This document shows, piece by piece, positions 1-8,495 of a stretch of 64,000 bases of DNA (positions are counted from its first letter, which is position 1; each line of letters opens with the position of its first letter). The stretch lies in contig NZ_JACEZS010000002.1 in NCBI RefSeq assembly GCF_014042365.1, positions 124,001 to 188,000 of the forward strand, given 5' to 3'. The position numbers and the translations under genes are program-made. Below the pieces are notes generated by a model. The model had not been told where the DNA came from. It searched no databases and saw nothing but the letters and a program-made list of their open reading frames with translations. This DNA is from Rugamonas fusca (GTDB taxonomy: Bacteria; Pseudomonadota; Gammaproteobacteria; Burkholderiales; Burkholderiaceae_D).

Positions 1-2354
1 CGTCCCGCCACCCAGTCGGCCCGGCCGTCGAGGAAGTACGGCGACAGCGGATGGCCACTCTGCCCGCCCGGCATGTTGAAGATGCCCTGCTCCTCCTTGC
101 CCGGCGTGACCGTCAACCGCTCCGACTGGCCAAAGGTGGGCCCCGCCACGCGCGGCATATTGCTGTCGCCGGGCAGCATGTCGGCCGGCACCCGGAGCCA
201 GCGGCCCAGCAGCGGCACGGCGCTGGCGAACGGATGGGCGCTGGCGGCCGTGTTGCGCTGGCCCCAGGTGGCCGCCGCCAGCGGCTGACCATCCTTGGTC
301 AGGTCGGCCGTCACCCGGTCGATGGCGGCCAGTTGCACTTCCTGCCAGCTCGCGTAAGGCGCGGGCAGCCAGGCGGCCGGCTGGGCATCCAGCAGGCGCG
401 CCAGCGCCACCGGCCAGCGCTGCGTGACGGCGGCCATGTTGGATTTGGGGTCGAGTTTGGCCAGTTCGTCGTTGGCGTGCTCGAACACGATGTCATACAG
501 CGCATGCATGTAACCGCGCGCGATGCGGTAGCCGGCTGAATCGACGCTGGCATGGCCTGTCCAGTTGTCCTTCAACAGCCGCAACGCTTCGGCGCGCTGG
601 ACGTGGCCGGCCACCGCCTTGCCGTTGTCCGCCATCAGCGCCTTGATGGCGCGCTCGCGCCACCCTTCCATGAAAACGGCACGGTCATCCAGCCCCACCG
701 CGTACACTTGCGGCACGCCCGTTTTCGCGCCCAGCGCGCGCAGGTCGTCACGCACCTGGCGCGTGCGCGCGCCCAGGTCGAAGCCGCCATCGCCGATCAG
801 CTCCGCGCCGGCGCCAGCCAGCTGGCGGCTGTTGGCCGTGGCCAGCTGGCCGCCGGCCGGATTGAACACGCGCGGATAATCGGCCGGCGCCAGCCAGCCT
901 TGCCACACGCCGGCCGCGTCGGCCGCCGCCAGCGGATACGTGGCCGCCTCGCCCGTGGCGGCGCGGCGCGGCAGCGGGCCGGCGATGGTCCAGCCGATAT
1001 TGCCACGGTCGTCGCCAGCCACGAAGTTCTGGGCCGGGATGCCCAGCGTGGGCGCGATCATCAATGCCTGCTGCACCGAGTTGGCCGATTCCAGCTGCAA
1101 GGCGTTGAAGTTGATGGCGGCCGCCGTGTGTGCCGTCCAGTGCACGGCGTACTGGCGGCCCGCCACTGCGCGGATCGGGCCCAGCGACGTTTCGCGCACC
1201 GCCAGCTTGTCGGCCGGCGCGCCTTTGACGAGTATGGTTTCTTCGTGCAGTACTGGCGTCTCCCAGCCGGCCTGGGTGCGCACCTGGCCGGGATGGGCGC
1301 CGTCCGTGTCGAGCGCGATCAGGTCCAGGTAATCGCCGTAGCTGTTGGTGAAGCCCCAGGCCACGTGGCCATTGCTGCCCACCACCACGGCCGGCGTGCC
1401 GGGCAGGGTCACGCCCACCACGCGGCGCTGGCCGCCACCGGCGTCCGGAAATTGCAGGGCCGCCCGGTACCACGTGTTGGGCAGCTGTATGCCCAGGTGC
1501 ATATCGTCGGACACGATGGCGCCGCCATCGGCGCTGCGGCTGCCGGCAACGGCCCAGTTGTTACTGCCGACCATGTCGAGGAAGGCCACGGAGGCCGTTT
1601 GCGGCGCACCCGGCGCGCGCGGCTTGCCCCACCACGCGGGCGCTGCGGCCGGAATGGGAGCGTCGGCCAGCGCCAACTGGTCCGCGTCCAGCGGCGCATC
1701 CCACTGGCTGGCCGCTGGCGCCAGGAAGGCGCGCTGCGCCGCGTCCGTGTGCGCCAGCAGCCAGCCGCGCGCCAGCTCGCGCGCCTCCTGGCCGCCTTGC
1801 AGGTCGAAGTACATGGCCCAGATCACCAGCAGCGTATCCTCGGGCGACCACGGACGGGGCGCCATGCCGATCAGCGCATATTCGAACGGCCGCGCGTGCA
1901 GGCCCTGCAAGCCGGCGTTGACGCCAGCGACGTAGCGGTCCAGCAGCGCGCGCTGGCCGGCCGGCATGCCTTGCAGCGCCAGCGTGGCGCGGGCGCGGAA
2001 GCGGTGCAGCCGGTGGGTGCGGTCCACGCCCAGCGCGCGGGCGCCGAACAGTTCGGACAATTCGCCAGCCGCCACCCGGCGCAGCAGATCCATCTGGAAG
2101 TAGCGGTCCTGGGCGTGCACGAAGCCGGTCGCATAGGCCACGTCGAGCCGGTCGGCGCCGCTGATGAGCGGCACACCGTGCGCGTCGCGCGCCACGCTCA
2201 CCTGCGCGTGCAAGGCCGGCGCATGCAGTTCGCCGTCCAGCTGCGCCATGCTGGCGCGCAGGTACAGCCAGCCGCCCAGCGCGCTCGCCGCCACCAACCC
2301 CGCCGCGCCCAGCGCCGCGCGGCCAGTCCACACCCTCAATCTGCTTTTCTGCAT
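1..2354 (-). CDS. Penicillin acylase family protein (3' end beyond window)
   Basis: N-terminal nucleophile (Ntn) amidohydrolase of the penicillin/cephalosporin/AHL-acylase family, which cleaves the side-chain amide of beta-lactams or acyl-homoserine lactones in the periplasm after self-cleavage into alpha and beta chains. The reading frame stays open to base 1, giving about 784 residues, near full family length. A basic, hydrophobic N-terminus (MQKSRLRVWTGRAALGAAGL) suggests export. The expected beta-chain start, SNNWAVAG, lies at about residue 264 (serine codon at 1563-1565), so the nucleophile is present. The ATG at 2352-2354 follows a GAGAGGAAAA ribosome-binding stretch. It is divergent from the GAF gene. 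The natural substrate (beta-lactam, AHL or other amide) cannot be read from sequence. Confidence 0.88.
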   Translation of the reverse strand, partial: MQKSRLRVWTGRAALGAAGLVAASALGGWLYLRASMAQLDGELHAPALHAQVSVARDAHGVPLISGADRLDVAYATGFVHAQDRYFQMDLLRRVAAGELSELFGARALGVDRTHRLHRFRARATLALQGMPAGQRALLDRYVAGVNAGLQGLHARPFEYALIGMAPRPWSPEDTLLVIWAMYFDLQGGQEARELARGWLLAHTDAAQRAFLAPAASQWDAPLDADQLALADAPIPAAAPAWWGKPRAPGAPQTASVAFLDMVGSNNWAVAGSRSADGGAIVSDDMHLGIQLPNTWYRAALQFPDAGGGQRRVVGVTLPGTPAVVVGSNGHVAWGFTNSYGDYLDLIALDTDGAHPGQVRTQAGWETPVLHEETILVKGAPADKLAVRETSLGPIRAVAGRQYAVHWTAHTAAAINFNALQLESANSVQQALMIAPTLGIPAQNFVAGDDRGNIGWTIAGPLPRRAATGEAATYPLAAADAAGVWQGWLAPADYPRVFNPAGGQLATANSRQLAGAGAELIGDGGFDLGARTRQVRDDLRALGAKTGVPQVYAVGLDDRAVFMEGWRERAIKALMADNGKAVAGHVQRAEALRLLKDNWTGHASVDSAGYRIARGYMHALYDIVFEHANDELAKLDPKSNMAAVTQRWPVALARLLDAQPAAWLPAPYASWQEVQLAAIDRVTADLTKDGQPLAAATWGQRNTAASAHPFASAVPLLGRWLRVPADMLPGDSNMPRVAGPTFGQSERLTVTPGKEEQGIFNMPGGQSGHPLSPYFLDGRADWVAG

Positions 2355-2556
2355 GCGTTTTCCTCTCGTTTGCGGCTGGCACGGGCGGCAGCCAGCGGGG
2401 AAGTTTGCCAGAAATCGGCGCGCTGGCATAGCGTGCGCGGCAGGCCATGCCAGCGCCACAGTTCCGCTCCTGCGGACCACACAAAAGTCACCGCAAGCGC
2501 GCCCGCATCTGCTACATTGTGCTTTCCGCCGACTCGCTTTCAACTGAACAGCCGCC

Positions 2557-3060
2557 ATGCTTACCGCCCCCAAGCCCGACGACGAGGCGCAACGCCTGGC
2601 CGCGCTGCGCGCGCTGCTGATCCTGGACACGCCGCCCGAGGAACGATTCGACAAGGTGGTGGCCTTCGCGCAGGCGGAATTCGACGTGCCGGTGGCGTTG
2701 ATCTCGCTGGTGGACGGTGAACGGCAATGGTTCAAGGCTAACGTGGGCCTGCCCTTGTGCCAGACGGCGCGTGACATCTCGTTCTGCGGCCACGCCATCC
2801 TGCAACCGGAGATCCTGCTGGTGCCCGACGCGCTGGCCGATCCCCGCTTCGCCGACAATCCGCTGGTGACGGGTGCGCCGCACGTGCGCTTCTACGCCGG
2901 CGCGCCCCTGATCAACCCGTCCGGCCACGCGCTGGGCACCCTGTGCCTGATCGACCACCGCCCGCGCCGGCTCGACACGGTGGAGCTGTCCATCCTGGCC
3001 ACGCTGCGCGACCTCGTGATGCAGGAGCTGTATCCATCGACGGAGGCAGGCCATGGCTGA
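2557..3060 (+). CDS. GAF domain protein
   Basis: Single-domain cytoplasmic GAF protein of 167 residues. Most of its length (about 12-160) is one GAF fold, with the typical LRALLILDTPPEERFDKVV entry helix, the VALISLVDGERQWFKA strand pair and an FCGHAI motif. Such stand-alone GAF proteins sense small ligands or redox state, but no ligand can be assigned. It overlaps the next gene by 8 bp (that ATG is at 3053), so the two are translationally coupled and probably act together. No output domain is attached. Confidence 0.8.
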   Translation: MLTAPKPDDEAQRLAALRALLILDTPPEERFDKVVAFAQAEFDVPVALISLVDGERQWFKANVGLPLCQTARDISFCGHAILQPEILLVPDALADPRFADNPLVTGAPHVRFYAGAPLINPSGHALGTLCLIDHRPRRLDTVELSILATLRDLVMQELYPSTEAGHG

Positions 3061-3460
3061 ACGTGCCGCGCGCACCCTGCTGCTGGTGGAACCGGAAACG
3101 CTGTTGCGCCGCACCGTGTCGCTGACGGCGCGCACGCTGGGACTGGGCGAGGTGCATGAAGCGGCCAGCCTGGCCGAAGCGCGCCGGCTGCTGCGCGACC
3201 AGCCGTTCGATGGCGCCATGATCGCCATCGACTGCGAAAGCTGCGCCAGCGCGTCCTACGACCTGGGCCTGCTGGACCTGGTGCGGCTTGGCCAATCCGC
3301 CAGCGCGCCCACCATTCCGATCGCCGTGCTGGCCGACAGCGCCACCGCGCCCATGCTGCACGATTTGCGCGAGCGCGACGTGAAACGGGTCATCCTCAAG
3401 CCGTTCCGCGCCCGCGTGCTGCTGGACGCGTTCGCGGAATTCGGCACACGCGCCACCTGA
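3053..3460 (+). CDS. Response-regulator receiver-like protein
   Basis: A 135-residue single-domain protein resembling a CheY-type receiver. LLLVEPE supplies an acidic pocket in place of the usual double Asp, IAID holds the candidate phospho-acceptor Asp, AVLADSA has the switch Ser/Thr position, and VILKPF has the conserved Lys-Pro. The loop between the Asp and the switch residue is longer than usual (CESCASASYDLG), so this may be a diverged receiver. There is no DNA-binding domain. It is coupled to the upstream GAF gene by an 8-bp overlap; no histidine kinase is adjacent. Confidence 0.7.
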   Translation: MAERAARTLLLVEPETLLRRTVSLTARTLGLGEVHEAASLAEARRLLRDQPFDGAMIAIDCESCASASYDLGLLDLVRLGQSASAPTIPIAVLADSATAPMLHDLRERDVKRVILKPFRARVLLDAFAEFGTRAT

Positions 3461-3480
3461 GCTGCGGCAGCGCGACCATC

Positions 3481-4983
3481 CTACTGGAACGCCACCTCCG
3501 TGAAGCTGCGCAGTTTGCGGCTGTGCAGCTTATCCACGCCCAGCGCGCGCAGCATCTCCATGGCGCGGATGCCGATGCGCAGGTGCTGGTCGACCCGCTC
3601 GCGGTAGAAGTGATTGGCCATGCCCGGCAGCTTGATCTCGCCGTGCATGGGCTTATCGCTCACGCACAGCAAGGTGCCGTACGGGACGCGGAAGCGGAAG
3701 CCGTTGGCGGCGATGGTGGCGCTTTCCATGTCCAGCGCCACGGCGCGGCTCTGGCTGAAGCGGCGTTCGGGCGTGCGCTGCGGCAGCAGCTCCCAGTTGC
3801 GGTTGTCGGTGCTGGCCACGGTCCCCGTGCGCATCACGCGCTTGAGGTCATGGCCCGTCAGCTGCGTCACCTCGGCCACGGCGGCCTCGATCGCCACCTG
3901 CACCTCGGCCAGCGGCGGGATCGGCACCCACAGCGGCAAGTCCTCGTCGAGCACATGGTCTTCGCGCACATAGCCGTGGGCCAGCACGTAATCGCCCAGC
4001 TGCTGGGTGTTGCGCAAGCCGGCGCAGTGGCCCAGCATCAGCCACGCGTGCGGGCGCAGCACGGCCACGTGGTCGGTGATGGTCTTGGCATTGGCCGGCC
4101 CCACGCCGATGTTGACCATGCTGATACCGCTGCCGTCGGCCCGGATCAGGTGATAGCCGGGCATCTGCGGCAAGCGTGGCAAGGGCGCGCCCAGCGCGTC
4201 GCCCGGTTCGGCGGCCGTGCCGGCGCGGCGCGTGACCAGGTTGCCCGGCTCGATGAAGGCGATGTAATCGTCCTGCCCCTCCTTGAGCGGTTCGCGCATC
4301 AAGGCCTGGCCCAGCTTGACGAATTCGTCGATGTAGAACTGGTAGTTGGTGAACAGGACGAACTTCTGGAAGTGCTCGGGCGAGGTGCCCGTATAGTGGC
4401 GCAGCCGCTGCAGCGAATAATCGACGCGCGGGGCCGTGAACAGGGCCAGCGGCGCAGGCTTGCCGGGCGGCGTCTCGTGGGTGCCGTTGGCGATGCCGTC
4501 ATCCATCGCGCCGAGGTCGGGCAGGTCGAACACGTCGCGCATCAGCAAGCGCCGCTCGGCGCTCAGGCTGCCCTCGATATGTTCATGCTCGGCGAACGAG
4601 AAGTGGATGGGAATGGGTTGGGTGCTGATCCCCACTTGCAGGTGAACGGGCTGGCGGCTGGCGTGGTTCTTCAGCAGCAGGCGGAATTGCTGCTGGTAGT
4701 AGCGCTCGTACAGGTCGGGCCGGGTCAGCGTCGTCTCGTAGGTGCCGGGACCGGCCACGAAGCCGAACGACAAGCGCGAATCGGCGCGCGCCACCGTGTC
4801 CGTGTGCACGCGCACGAAAGGGTAGCAGGCCCGCACCCGCTCGCCCACGTCCTCACCGGCCACGAAGCGGCGCATGGCTTCGCGCAAATGGGCGATGCTG
4901 CCATCGTAAATGGTCTTGACCTGCTCCCATGCGGCGACCGGATCGTCGAACAGCATGGGGGCGATGAACGGGCGGTGGTGCAT
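3481..4983 (-). CDS. amn: AMP nucleosidase
   Basis: Hydrolyses AMP to adenine and ribose-5-phosphate in purine salvage and adenylate control. The protein is 500 residues, the normal size for bacterial Amn, with an N-terminal Amn domain and a C-terminal nucleoside-phosphorylase-like domain (GYHLIRADGSGISMVNIGVG, HAWLMLGHCAGLR, ALDMESATIAANGFRFRVP). The start chosen is the ATG at 4981-4983, because AAGGAG lies at correct spacing before it. An upstream in-frame ATG at 5016 would add 11 residues without a good ribosome site. A terminal-inverted-repeat element lies upstream, separating it from phaC, which reads toward it. Confidence 0.93.
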   Translation of the reverse strand: MHHRPFIAPMLFDDPVAAWEQVKTIYDGSIAHLREAMRRFVAGEDVGERVRACYPFVRVHTDTVARADSRLSFGFVAGPGTYETTLTRPDLYERYYQQQFRLLLKNHASRQPVHLQVGISTQPIPIHFSFAEHEHIEGSLSAERRLLMRDVFDLPDLGAMDDGIANGTHETPPGKPAPLALFTAPRVDYSLQRLRHYTGTSPEHFQKFVLFTNYQFYIDEFVKLGQALMREPLKEGQDDYIAFIEPGNLVTRRAGTAAEPGDALGAPLPRLPQMPGYHLIRADGSGISMVNIGVGPANAKTITDHVAVLRPHAWLMLGHCAGLRNTQQLGDYVLAHGYVREDHVLDEDLPLWVPIPPLAEVQVAIEAAVAEVTQLTGHDLKRVMRTGTVASTDNRNWELLPQRTPERRFSQSRAVALDMESATIAANGFRFRVPYGTLLCVSDKPMHGEIKLPGMANHFYRERVDQHLRIGIRAMEMLRALGVDKLHSRKLRSFTEVAFQ

Positions 4984-5068
4984 GGCGGCTCCTTCGACGG
5001 CGATAACGTAGGGCAATTAACGCCAGTGTATGCGAACCGCGGGGTCAGTGCCAACATTCGCGAAATTC

Positions 5069-5241
5069 GGTGTCAGGTCTGTCATTCGGACACACGGACC
5101 ATGACTTTGAGTTCGATCAGTCGGTGCAGAGGTGGTTTATGGTAGGCGGCCTCTTGTCGTCGCTGCCTTGGCGATCAAAAACACGCGTTGTGATAAATCT
5201 CAAAGATGCGCGACGACTGTCCGAATGACAGACCTGACACC
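5069..5241. repeat. MITE-like element 1 with 24-bp terminal inverted repeats
   Basis: A 173-bp non-coding element bounded by a perfect 24-bp inverted repeat (5069-5092 and 5218-5241; outer part GGTGTCAGGTCTGTCATT). The interior carries a second, looser inverted pair (TTTGAGTT near the left, ATCTCAAAG near the right), so the whole can fold into a long cruciform. A related element lies at 19432-19593. It fills the space between the phaC stop (5256) and the amn start (4983) and may also stop phaC read-through. No coding capacity and no clear target-site duplication. Confidence 0.8.
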
Positions 5242-5255
5242 GGTTTTGACTCCGT

Positions 5256-7016
5256 TTATTTACCCAGCACGTACTGGCCCGGCGCGTCGCACAGGGCTTT
5301 GGCCATCTTGGGCGGGGCCTCCAGTTCGGGCGCGGAGTGGCGCGCCAGCCAGGCGTGCCAGTGCGGCCACCACGAGCCTTCCGTCACCTCGGCCGTCTGC
5401 TGCCATTCCTCGGGACTGAGGAAGTGCGAGCCGGGCGGCCGGTGCGCCATGGACTTGAAGCTGCGGTTGGCGTGCCCGGGTTCGCACACGATGCCGGCGT
5501 TGTGGCCGCCCGAGGCCAGCACGAAGTCCACCGGCGCATCGGCCATCAGGTGGATCTTGTAGACCGACTTCCACGGCGAGACGTGGTCGCGCCCCGTGCC
5601 CACCACGTACATGGGCGCCTTGATGTCGGAAATCGCGGCCGCCTTGCCGTCCACGCAGTAGCGCCCTTCGGCCAGGTCGTTGTCGAGGAACAGGTGCTTG
5701 AGGTATTCGCTGTGCATGCGGTACGGCATGCGCGTGGTGTCGGCGTTCCACGCCATCAGGTCATTGGGGATGTTGCGCTGGCCCAGCAGGTATTCACGCA
5801 TGATGCGCGACCAGATCATGTCGCGCGAATTGAGCAGGCGGAACGAGCCGGCCATCTGCGAACCATCCAGGTAACCGTGCTGCCACATCATGGCGTCCAG
5901 GAAGGCCAGTTCGCTGTGGTCGATGAACAGCCCCAGCTCGCCCGGGTCGCTGAAGTCCGTCTGCGCGGCCAGCAGCGATACGCTTTTCAGTTTGCCCGCG
6001 TGACGGTGACGGCCCGACCCGTACACGGCCGCCGCGATGGCCAGCAAGGTGCCGCCCAGGCAGTAGCCGACAGCGTGCATGGGCTGGCCCGTCAGGCGGT
6101 CCACTTCGCGCACCGTGTCGAACACGCCGTGCTGCAGGTAGTCGTTCATGCCCAGGTCGCGGTCGGCCGCCACCGGGTTGCGCCACGAGGCCATGAACAC
6201 CGTGTGGCCCTGCTCCACCAGGTAGCGCACCATGGAGTTGTGCGGCGACAGGTCGAGGATGTAGTACTTCATGATCCAGGACGGGATGATCAGCACCGGC
6301 TCGCGGTACACCTTGGCCGTCTGCGGCTTGTACTGGATCAGCTCCACCAGCTCGTTGCGGTACACCACCTTGCCCGGCGTGACGGCCACGTTGCGGCCCA
6401 CTTCGTAAGCGTTGTGGTCATCCTTGAGCGCCTGGCCGCGCCCGCCCAGGTCCTGCACCCAGTTGGCCCATCCCTTGAGCACGCTCTGGCCCTGCGTCTC
6501 GTACGCCTTGTGCAGCACTTCGGGATTGGTCCAGAAGTAGTTCGATGGCGAGGCCACGTCCAGCAGCTGGCGGGCCGTGAAGCTCACCACATCCGCATGG
6601 TGGGCCGACACGCCGCGCACCCCGCTGGTGGCCTCGCGCCAGAACTGCTCCGTTTGCAGGAAGGCGTGCGACAGCGCGTTGAACGGCCAGGCGGCCCATT
6701 CCGGCGCCGAAAAACGGTTCTCGCCTTCGCGCCGCTCGGGGGCGATGGGCGCCACGTCGCTCCCCAGCTTGATGGCCAGGTCCAGCAATTCCATCTGCTT
6801 GCCCGGCGACGCGAGCAGGTGCAGCAGCCAGTCCTGGAACGCCAGCGACATGGCGATCGGCGACACCCCGCCAGTAATCTTGGCCACCGCGCTTTGCAGG
6901 CGCAAGTCGAGCGGGTTGGTGGAGACGCCATGGTCGTCGATGTAGCAGGCCGGATGCTGTTCGGCCTTGGCGGCCGTCACGGGCTCGGACTGGGTGGTCA
7001 CGTCGTTCAGGTTCAC
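5256..7016 (-). CDS. phaC: Class I polyhydroxyalkanoate synthase
   Basis: Polymerises (R)-3-hydroxyacyl-CoA into PHA granules. At 586 residues it matches class I PhaC. The lipase-like box GYCLGG places the catalytic Cys at residue 319, and the partner Asp (GRDHVSPW) and His (GGHNAGI) are present. The GTG start at 7014-7016 follows GAAGGAG. No phaA, phaB or phaR is adjacent. Instead it is divergent from an operon encoding a MaoC-type hydratase that could supply (R)-3-hydroxyacyl-CoA. The shared upstream region has a perfect FNR box at 7072-7085 and a CATAAT -10 on this strand (7043-7048), so I infer induction at low oxygen and a role as electron sink. Confidence 0.93.
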   Translation of the reverse strand: MNLNDVTTQSEPVTAAKAEQHPACYIDDHGVSTNPLDLRLQSAVAKITGGVSPIAMSLAFQDWLLHLLASPGKQMELLDLAIKLGSDVAPIAPERREGENRFSAPEWAAWPFNALSHAFLQTEQFWREATSGVRGVSAHHADVVSFTARQLLDVASPSNYFWTNPEVLHKAYETQGQSVLKGWANWVQDLGGRGQALKDDHNAYEVGRNVAVTPGKVVYRNELVELIQYKPQTAKVYREPVLIIPSWIMKYYILDLSPHNSMVRYLVEQGHTVFMASWRNPVAADRDLGMNDYLQHGVFDTVREVDRLTGQPMHAVGYCLGGTLLAIAAAVYGSGRHRHAGKLKSVSLLAAQTDFSDPGELGLFIDHSELAFLDAMMWQHGYLDGSQMAGSFRLLNSRDMIWSRIMREYLLGQRNIPNDLMAWNADTTRMPYRMHSEYLKHLFLDNDLAEGRYCVDGKAAAISDIKAPMYVVGTGRDHVSPWKSVYKIHLMADAPVDFVLASGGHNAGIVCEPGHANRSFKSMAHRPPGSHFLSPEEWQQTAEVTEGSWWPHWHAWLARHSAPELEAPPKMAKALCDAPGQYVLGK

Positions 7017-7042
7017 GATTGCTCCTTCTAGAATTGATTTTC

Positions 7043-7048
7043 ATTATG
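7043..7048 (-). promoter_or_regulatory. -10 element of phaC (class II FNR promoter)
   Basis: Read on the minus strand this is CATAAT, 5 of 6 to TATAAT. Its near edge is 30.5 bp from the centre of the FNR palindrome, the geometry of an activator site centred about -42. The implied start site near 7036 leaves a leader of about 20 nt containing the phaC ribosome-binding site. Confidence 0.65.
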
Positions 7049-7066
7049 GCAAGTGACGAACGTTCA

Positions 7067-7090
7067 TGTATTTGATCTAGATCAAATACA
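7067..7090. promoter_or_regulatory. FNR/ANR box, perfect 24-bp palindrome
   Basis: The core TTGATCTAGATCAA (7072-7085) is an exact match to the FNR/ANR consensus TTGATnnnnATCAA, and dyad symmetry extends without mismatch to 24 bp. It lies between divergent phaC and the tolC-like operon. Candidate -10 boxes lie at the same distance on either side (7043-7048 and 7109-7114), so one dimer could activate both directions. Confidence 0.9.
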
Positions 7091-7108
7091 GCCTGATGAT
7101 CCGTCCCC

Positions 7109-7114
7109 TACACT
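7109..7114 (+). promoter_or_regulatory. -10 element of the tolC-like operon
   Basis: TACACT begins 30.5 bp from the centre of the FNR palindrome, mirroring the phaC -10. The predicted start site near 7121 lies downstream of the in-frame ATG at 7096, so it supports translation from 7147. Confidence 0.6.
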
Positions 7115-7146
7115 GCGCTGCATCAATACCAACCTCATCGGTATCC

Positions 7147-8460
7147 ATGAAGAACAAGAATATTCAGCGCCTCCGGTGCTGCCAGGTGGTGATCACCTGT
7201 TTAATCGGTGCCATGTGCAACCGCAGCATAGCATCTGAAACCCTGGCCCAGGCATGGGCCAGCGCGCAGCAGGTCGACCACACGGTGGCCGCCGCCGCCG
7301 AACGCGAGTCGGCCGCCCGCGACGGCCTGGCCGCCGCCGAGGCGCACCGCCTGCCCAACGTGAGCCTGTCGGCCGGCTACACCCGGCTGCAATCGGAGCC
7401 GGCCGCCGCCATCACCGTCCCGGCCTTGCACATCAACGGCCTGCCGTTCGCGCAGGATGAAGCCTACTCCGCCGCCGTCAGCTTCAGCGCACCGCTGTAC
7501 ACAGCCGGCCGCATCAGCCACGGTATCGCAGCCGCGGGCGCCATGACGGACGCGGCCCGCGCCGCCAGTGCGCTCAGCCGCCAGGAATTGAAGCTGGCCG
7601 TGGCCGAAGCCTACGTCAACGTACTGCGCGCCCAGCACCTGAACGGCGTGGCCACCAGCCACGTCACCGCCATCACGCGCCACGTGGACGACGTGGAACA
7701 GCTCTACAAGCAAGGCTACGCGGCCAAGCACGACGTACTGGCCTCGCAGGTGGCGCTGGCCGACGCGCGCCAGCAGGCGCTGCAGGCGGCCAACGGCGTG
7801 GCGCTGGCCGGCGCCGCCTACAACCGCCTGCTGGGCCGCCCACAGGACACACCCACCGACCTGGCGGAATTGAACGATACGCAAGAACCGTCGGCCGGCC
7901 AGCTGGCCGGGCTGATCGCGGCCGGCCGCGCCCAGCGCAATGAATTGACCCAGCTCGGTGCGCAGGAGACGGCCCTGCGCCGCCAGGCCGACAGCGTGGC
8001 CGCCCAGCGCGCGCCGCAAGTGGGTTTGAACGGCGGCTGGGGCAAGCTGCAGAACCGCTACCTGGTCGATGACAAGGGCTGGTGGATAGGCGTGGCCCTC
8101 AAGTGGGACCTGTTCGACGGCGGCAAGGTCAAGCGCGAATCGTCCCAGTTGGCCTCGAACGCGCGCGCCGTGGCCGAGCTGCGCGCCGACGCGGCCGACA
8201 AGATCGAGCTGCAGGTGCGGCAAGCCTGGCTGCGCTGGCAGGAGGCGGCGGCCCGCATCGACGTGGCGCGCGCCGCGCTGGCCCAGGCCGACGAGACGCT
8301 CGACTTGTCGCGCGAACGCTACCGCGCCGGCCTGGCGCCCAACAGCGAAGTGCTGGACGCGGAAACCCGCCGCGCCAGCGCCTACGCCAACCGCGACAAC
8401 GCCTGGTACGACCGCGCGCTGGCCCGCCTGCGCCTGCAATACGCCAGCGGCAGCCTGTGA
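7147..8460 (+). CDS. TolC-family outer-membrane efflux protein
   Basis: Outer-membrane channel subunit of a tripartite exporter. The 437-residue product has a signal-peptide-like N-terminus (MKNKNIQRLRCCQVVITCLI) followed by two OEP repeats rich in Ala/Gln coiled-coil helices and the typical HDVLASQVALADARQQ and LAPNSEVLDAETRRA segments. The start was set at 7147 because the signal peptide begins there and the upstream ATG (7096) lies before the predicted transcription start. It is the first gene of an operon with an HlyD-like adaptor and an ABC pump. The exported substrate is unknown. Confidence 0.87.
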   Translation: MKNKNIQRLRCCQVVITCLIGAMCNRSIASETLAQAWASAQQVDHTVAAAAERESAARDGLAAAEAHRLPNVSLSAGYTRLQSEPAAAITVPALHINGLPFAQDEAYSAAVSFSAPLYTAGRISHGIAAAGAMTDAARAASALSRQELKLAVAEAYVNVLRAQHLNGVATSHVTAITRHVDDVEQLYKQGYAAKHDVLASQVALADARQQALQAANGVALAGAAYNRLLGRPQDTPTDLAELNDTQEPSAGQLAGLIAAGRAQRNELTQLGAQETALRRQADSVAAQRAPQVGLNGGWGKLQNRYLVDDKGWWIGVALKWDLFDGGKVKRESSQLASNARAVAELRADAADKIELQVRQAWLRWQEAAARIDVARAALAQADETLDLSRERYRAGLAPNSEVLDAETRRASAYANRDNAWYDRALARLRLQYASGSL

Positions 8461-8466
8461 GCGCCG

Positions 8467-8478
8467 CCCCCCCCCCCC
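8467..8478 (+). repeat. C12 homopolymer in tolC-hlyD spacer
   Basis: Twelve consecutive C residues lie in the 35-bp gap between the tolC-like stop and the HlyD-like start. Runs of this length are prone to slipped-strand mispairing. Here it would change spacer length, not reading frame. A sequencing length error is equally possible. Confidence 0.9.
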
Positions 8479-8495
8479 AATTCAGAAAGCCATCC

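Noticed and set aside
552..2720. 722-codon plus-strand frame across the acylase gene
   Set aside because: Antisense shadow; the minus frame has the acylase nucleophile motif and a ribosome-binding site.
3523..7031. Plus-strand frames of about 540-565 codons opposite amn and phaC
   Set aside because: Antisense shadows of two well-supported enzymes.
7034..7047. Second FNR-like TTGAT near phaC
   Set aside because: The opposite half-site does not match ATCAA, and it overlaps the predicted -10.
7053..7238. 61-codon frame starting before the FNR box
   Set aside because: It runs through the regulatory palindrome and the predicted start site and shows no homology or ribosome site.
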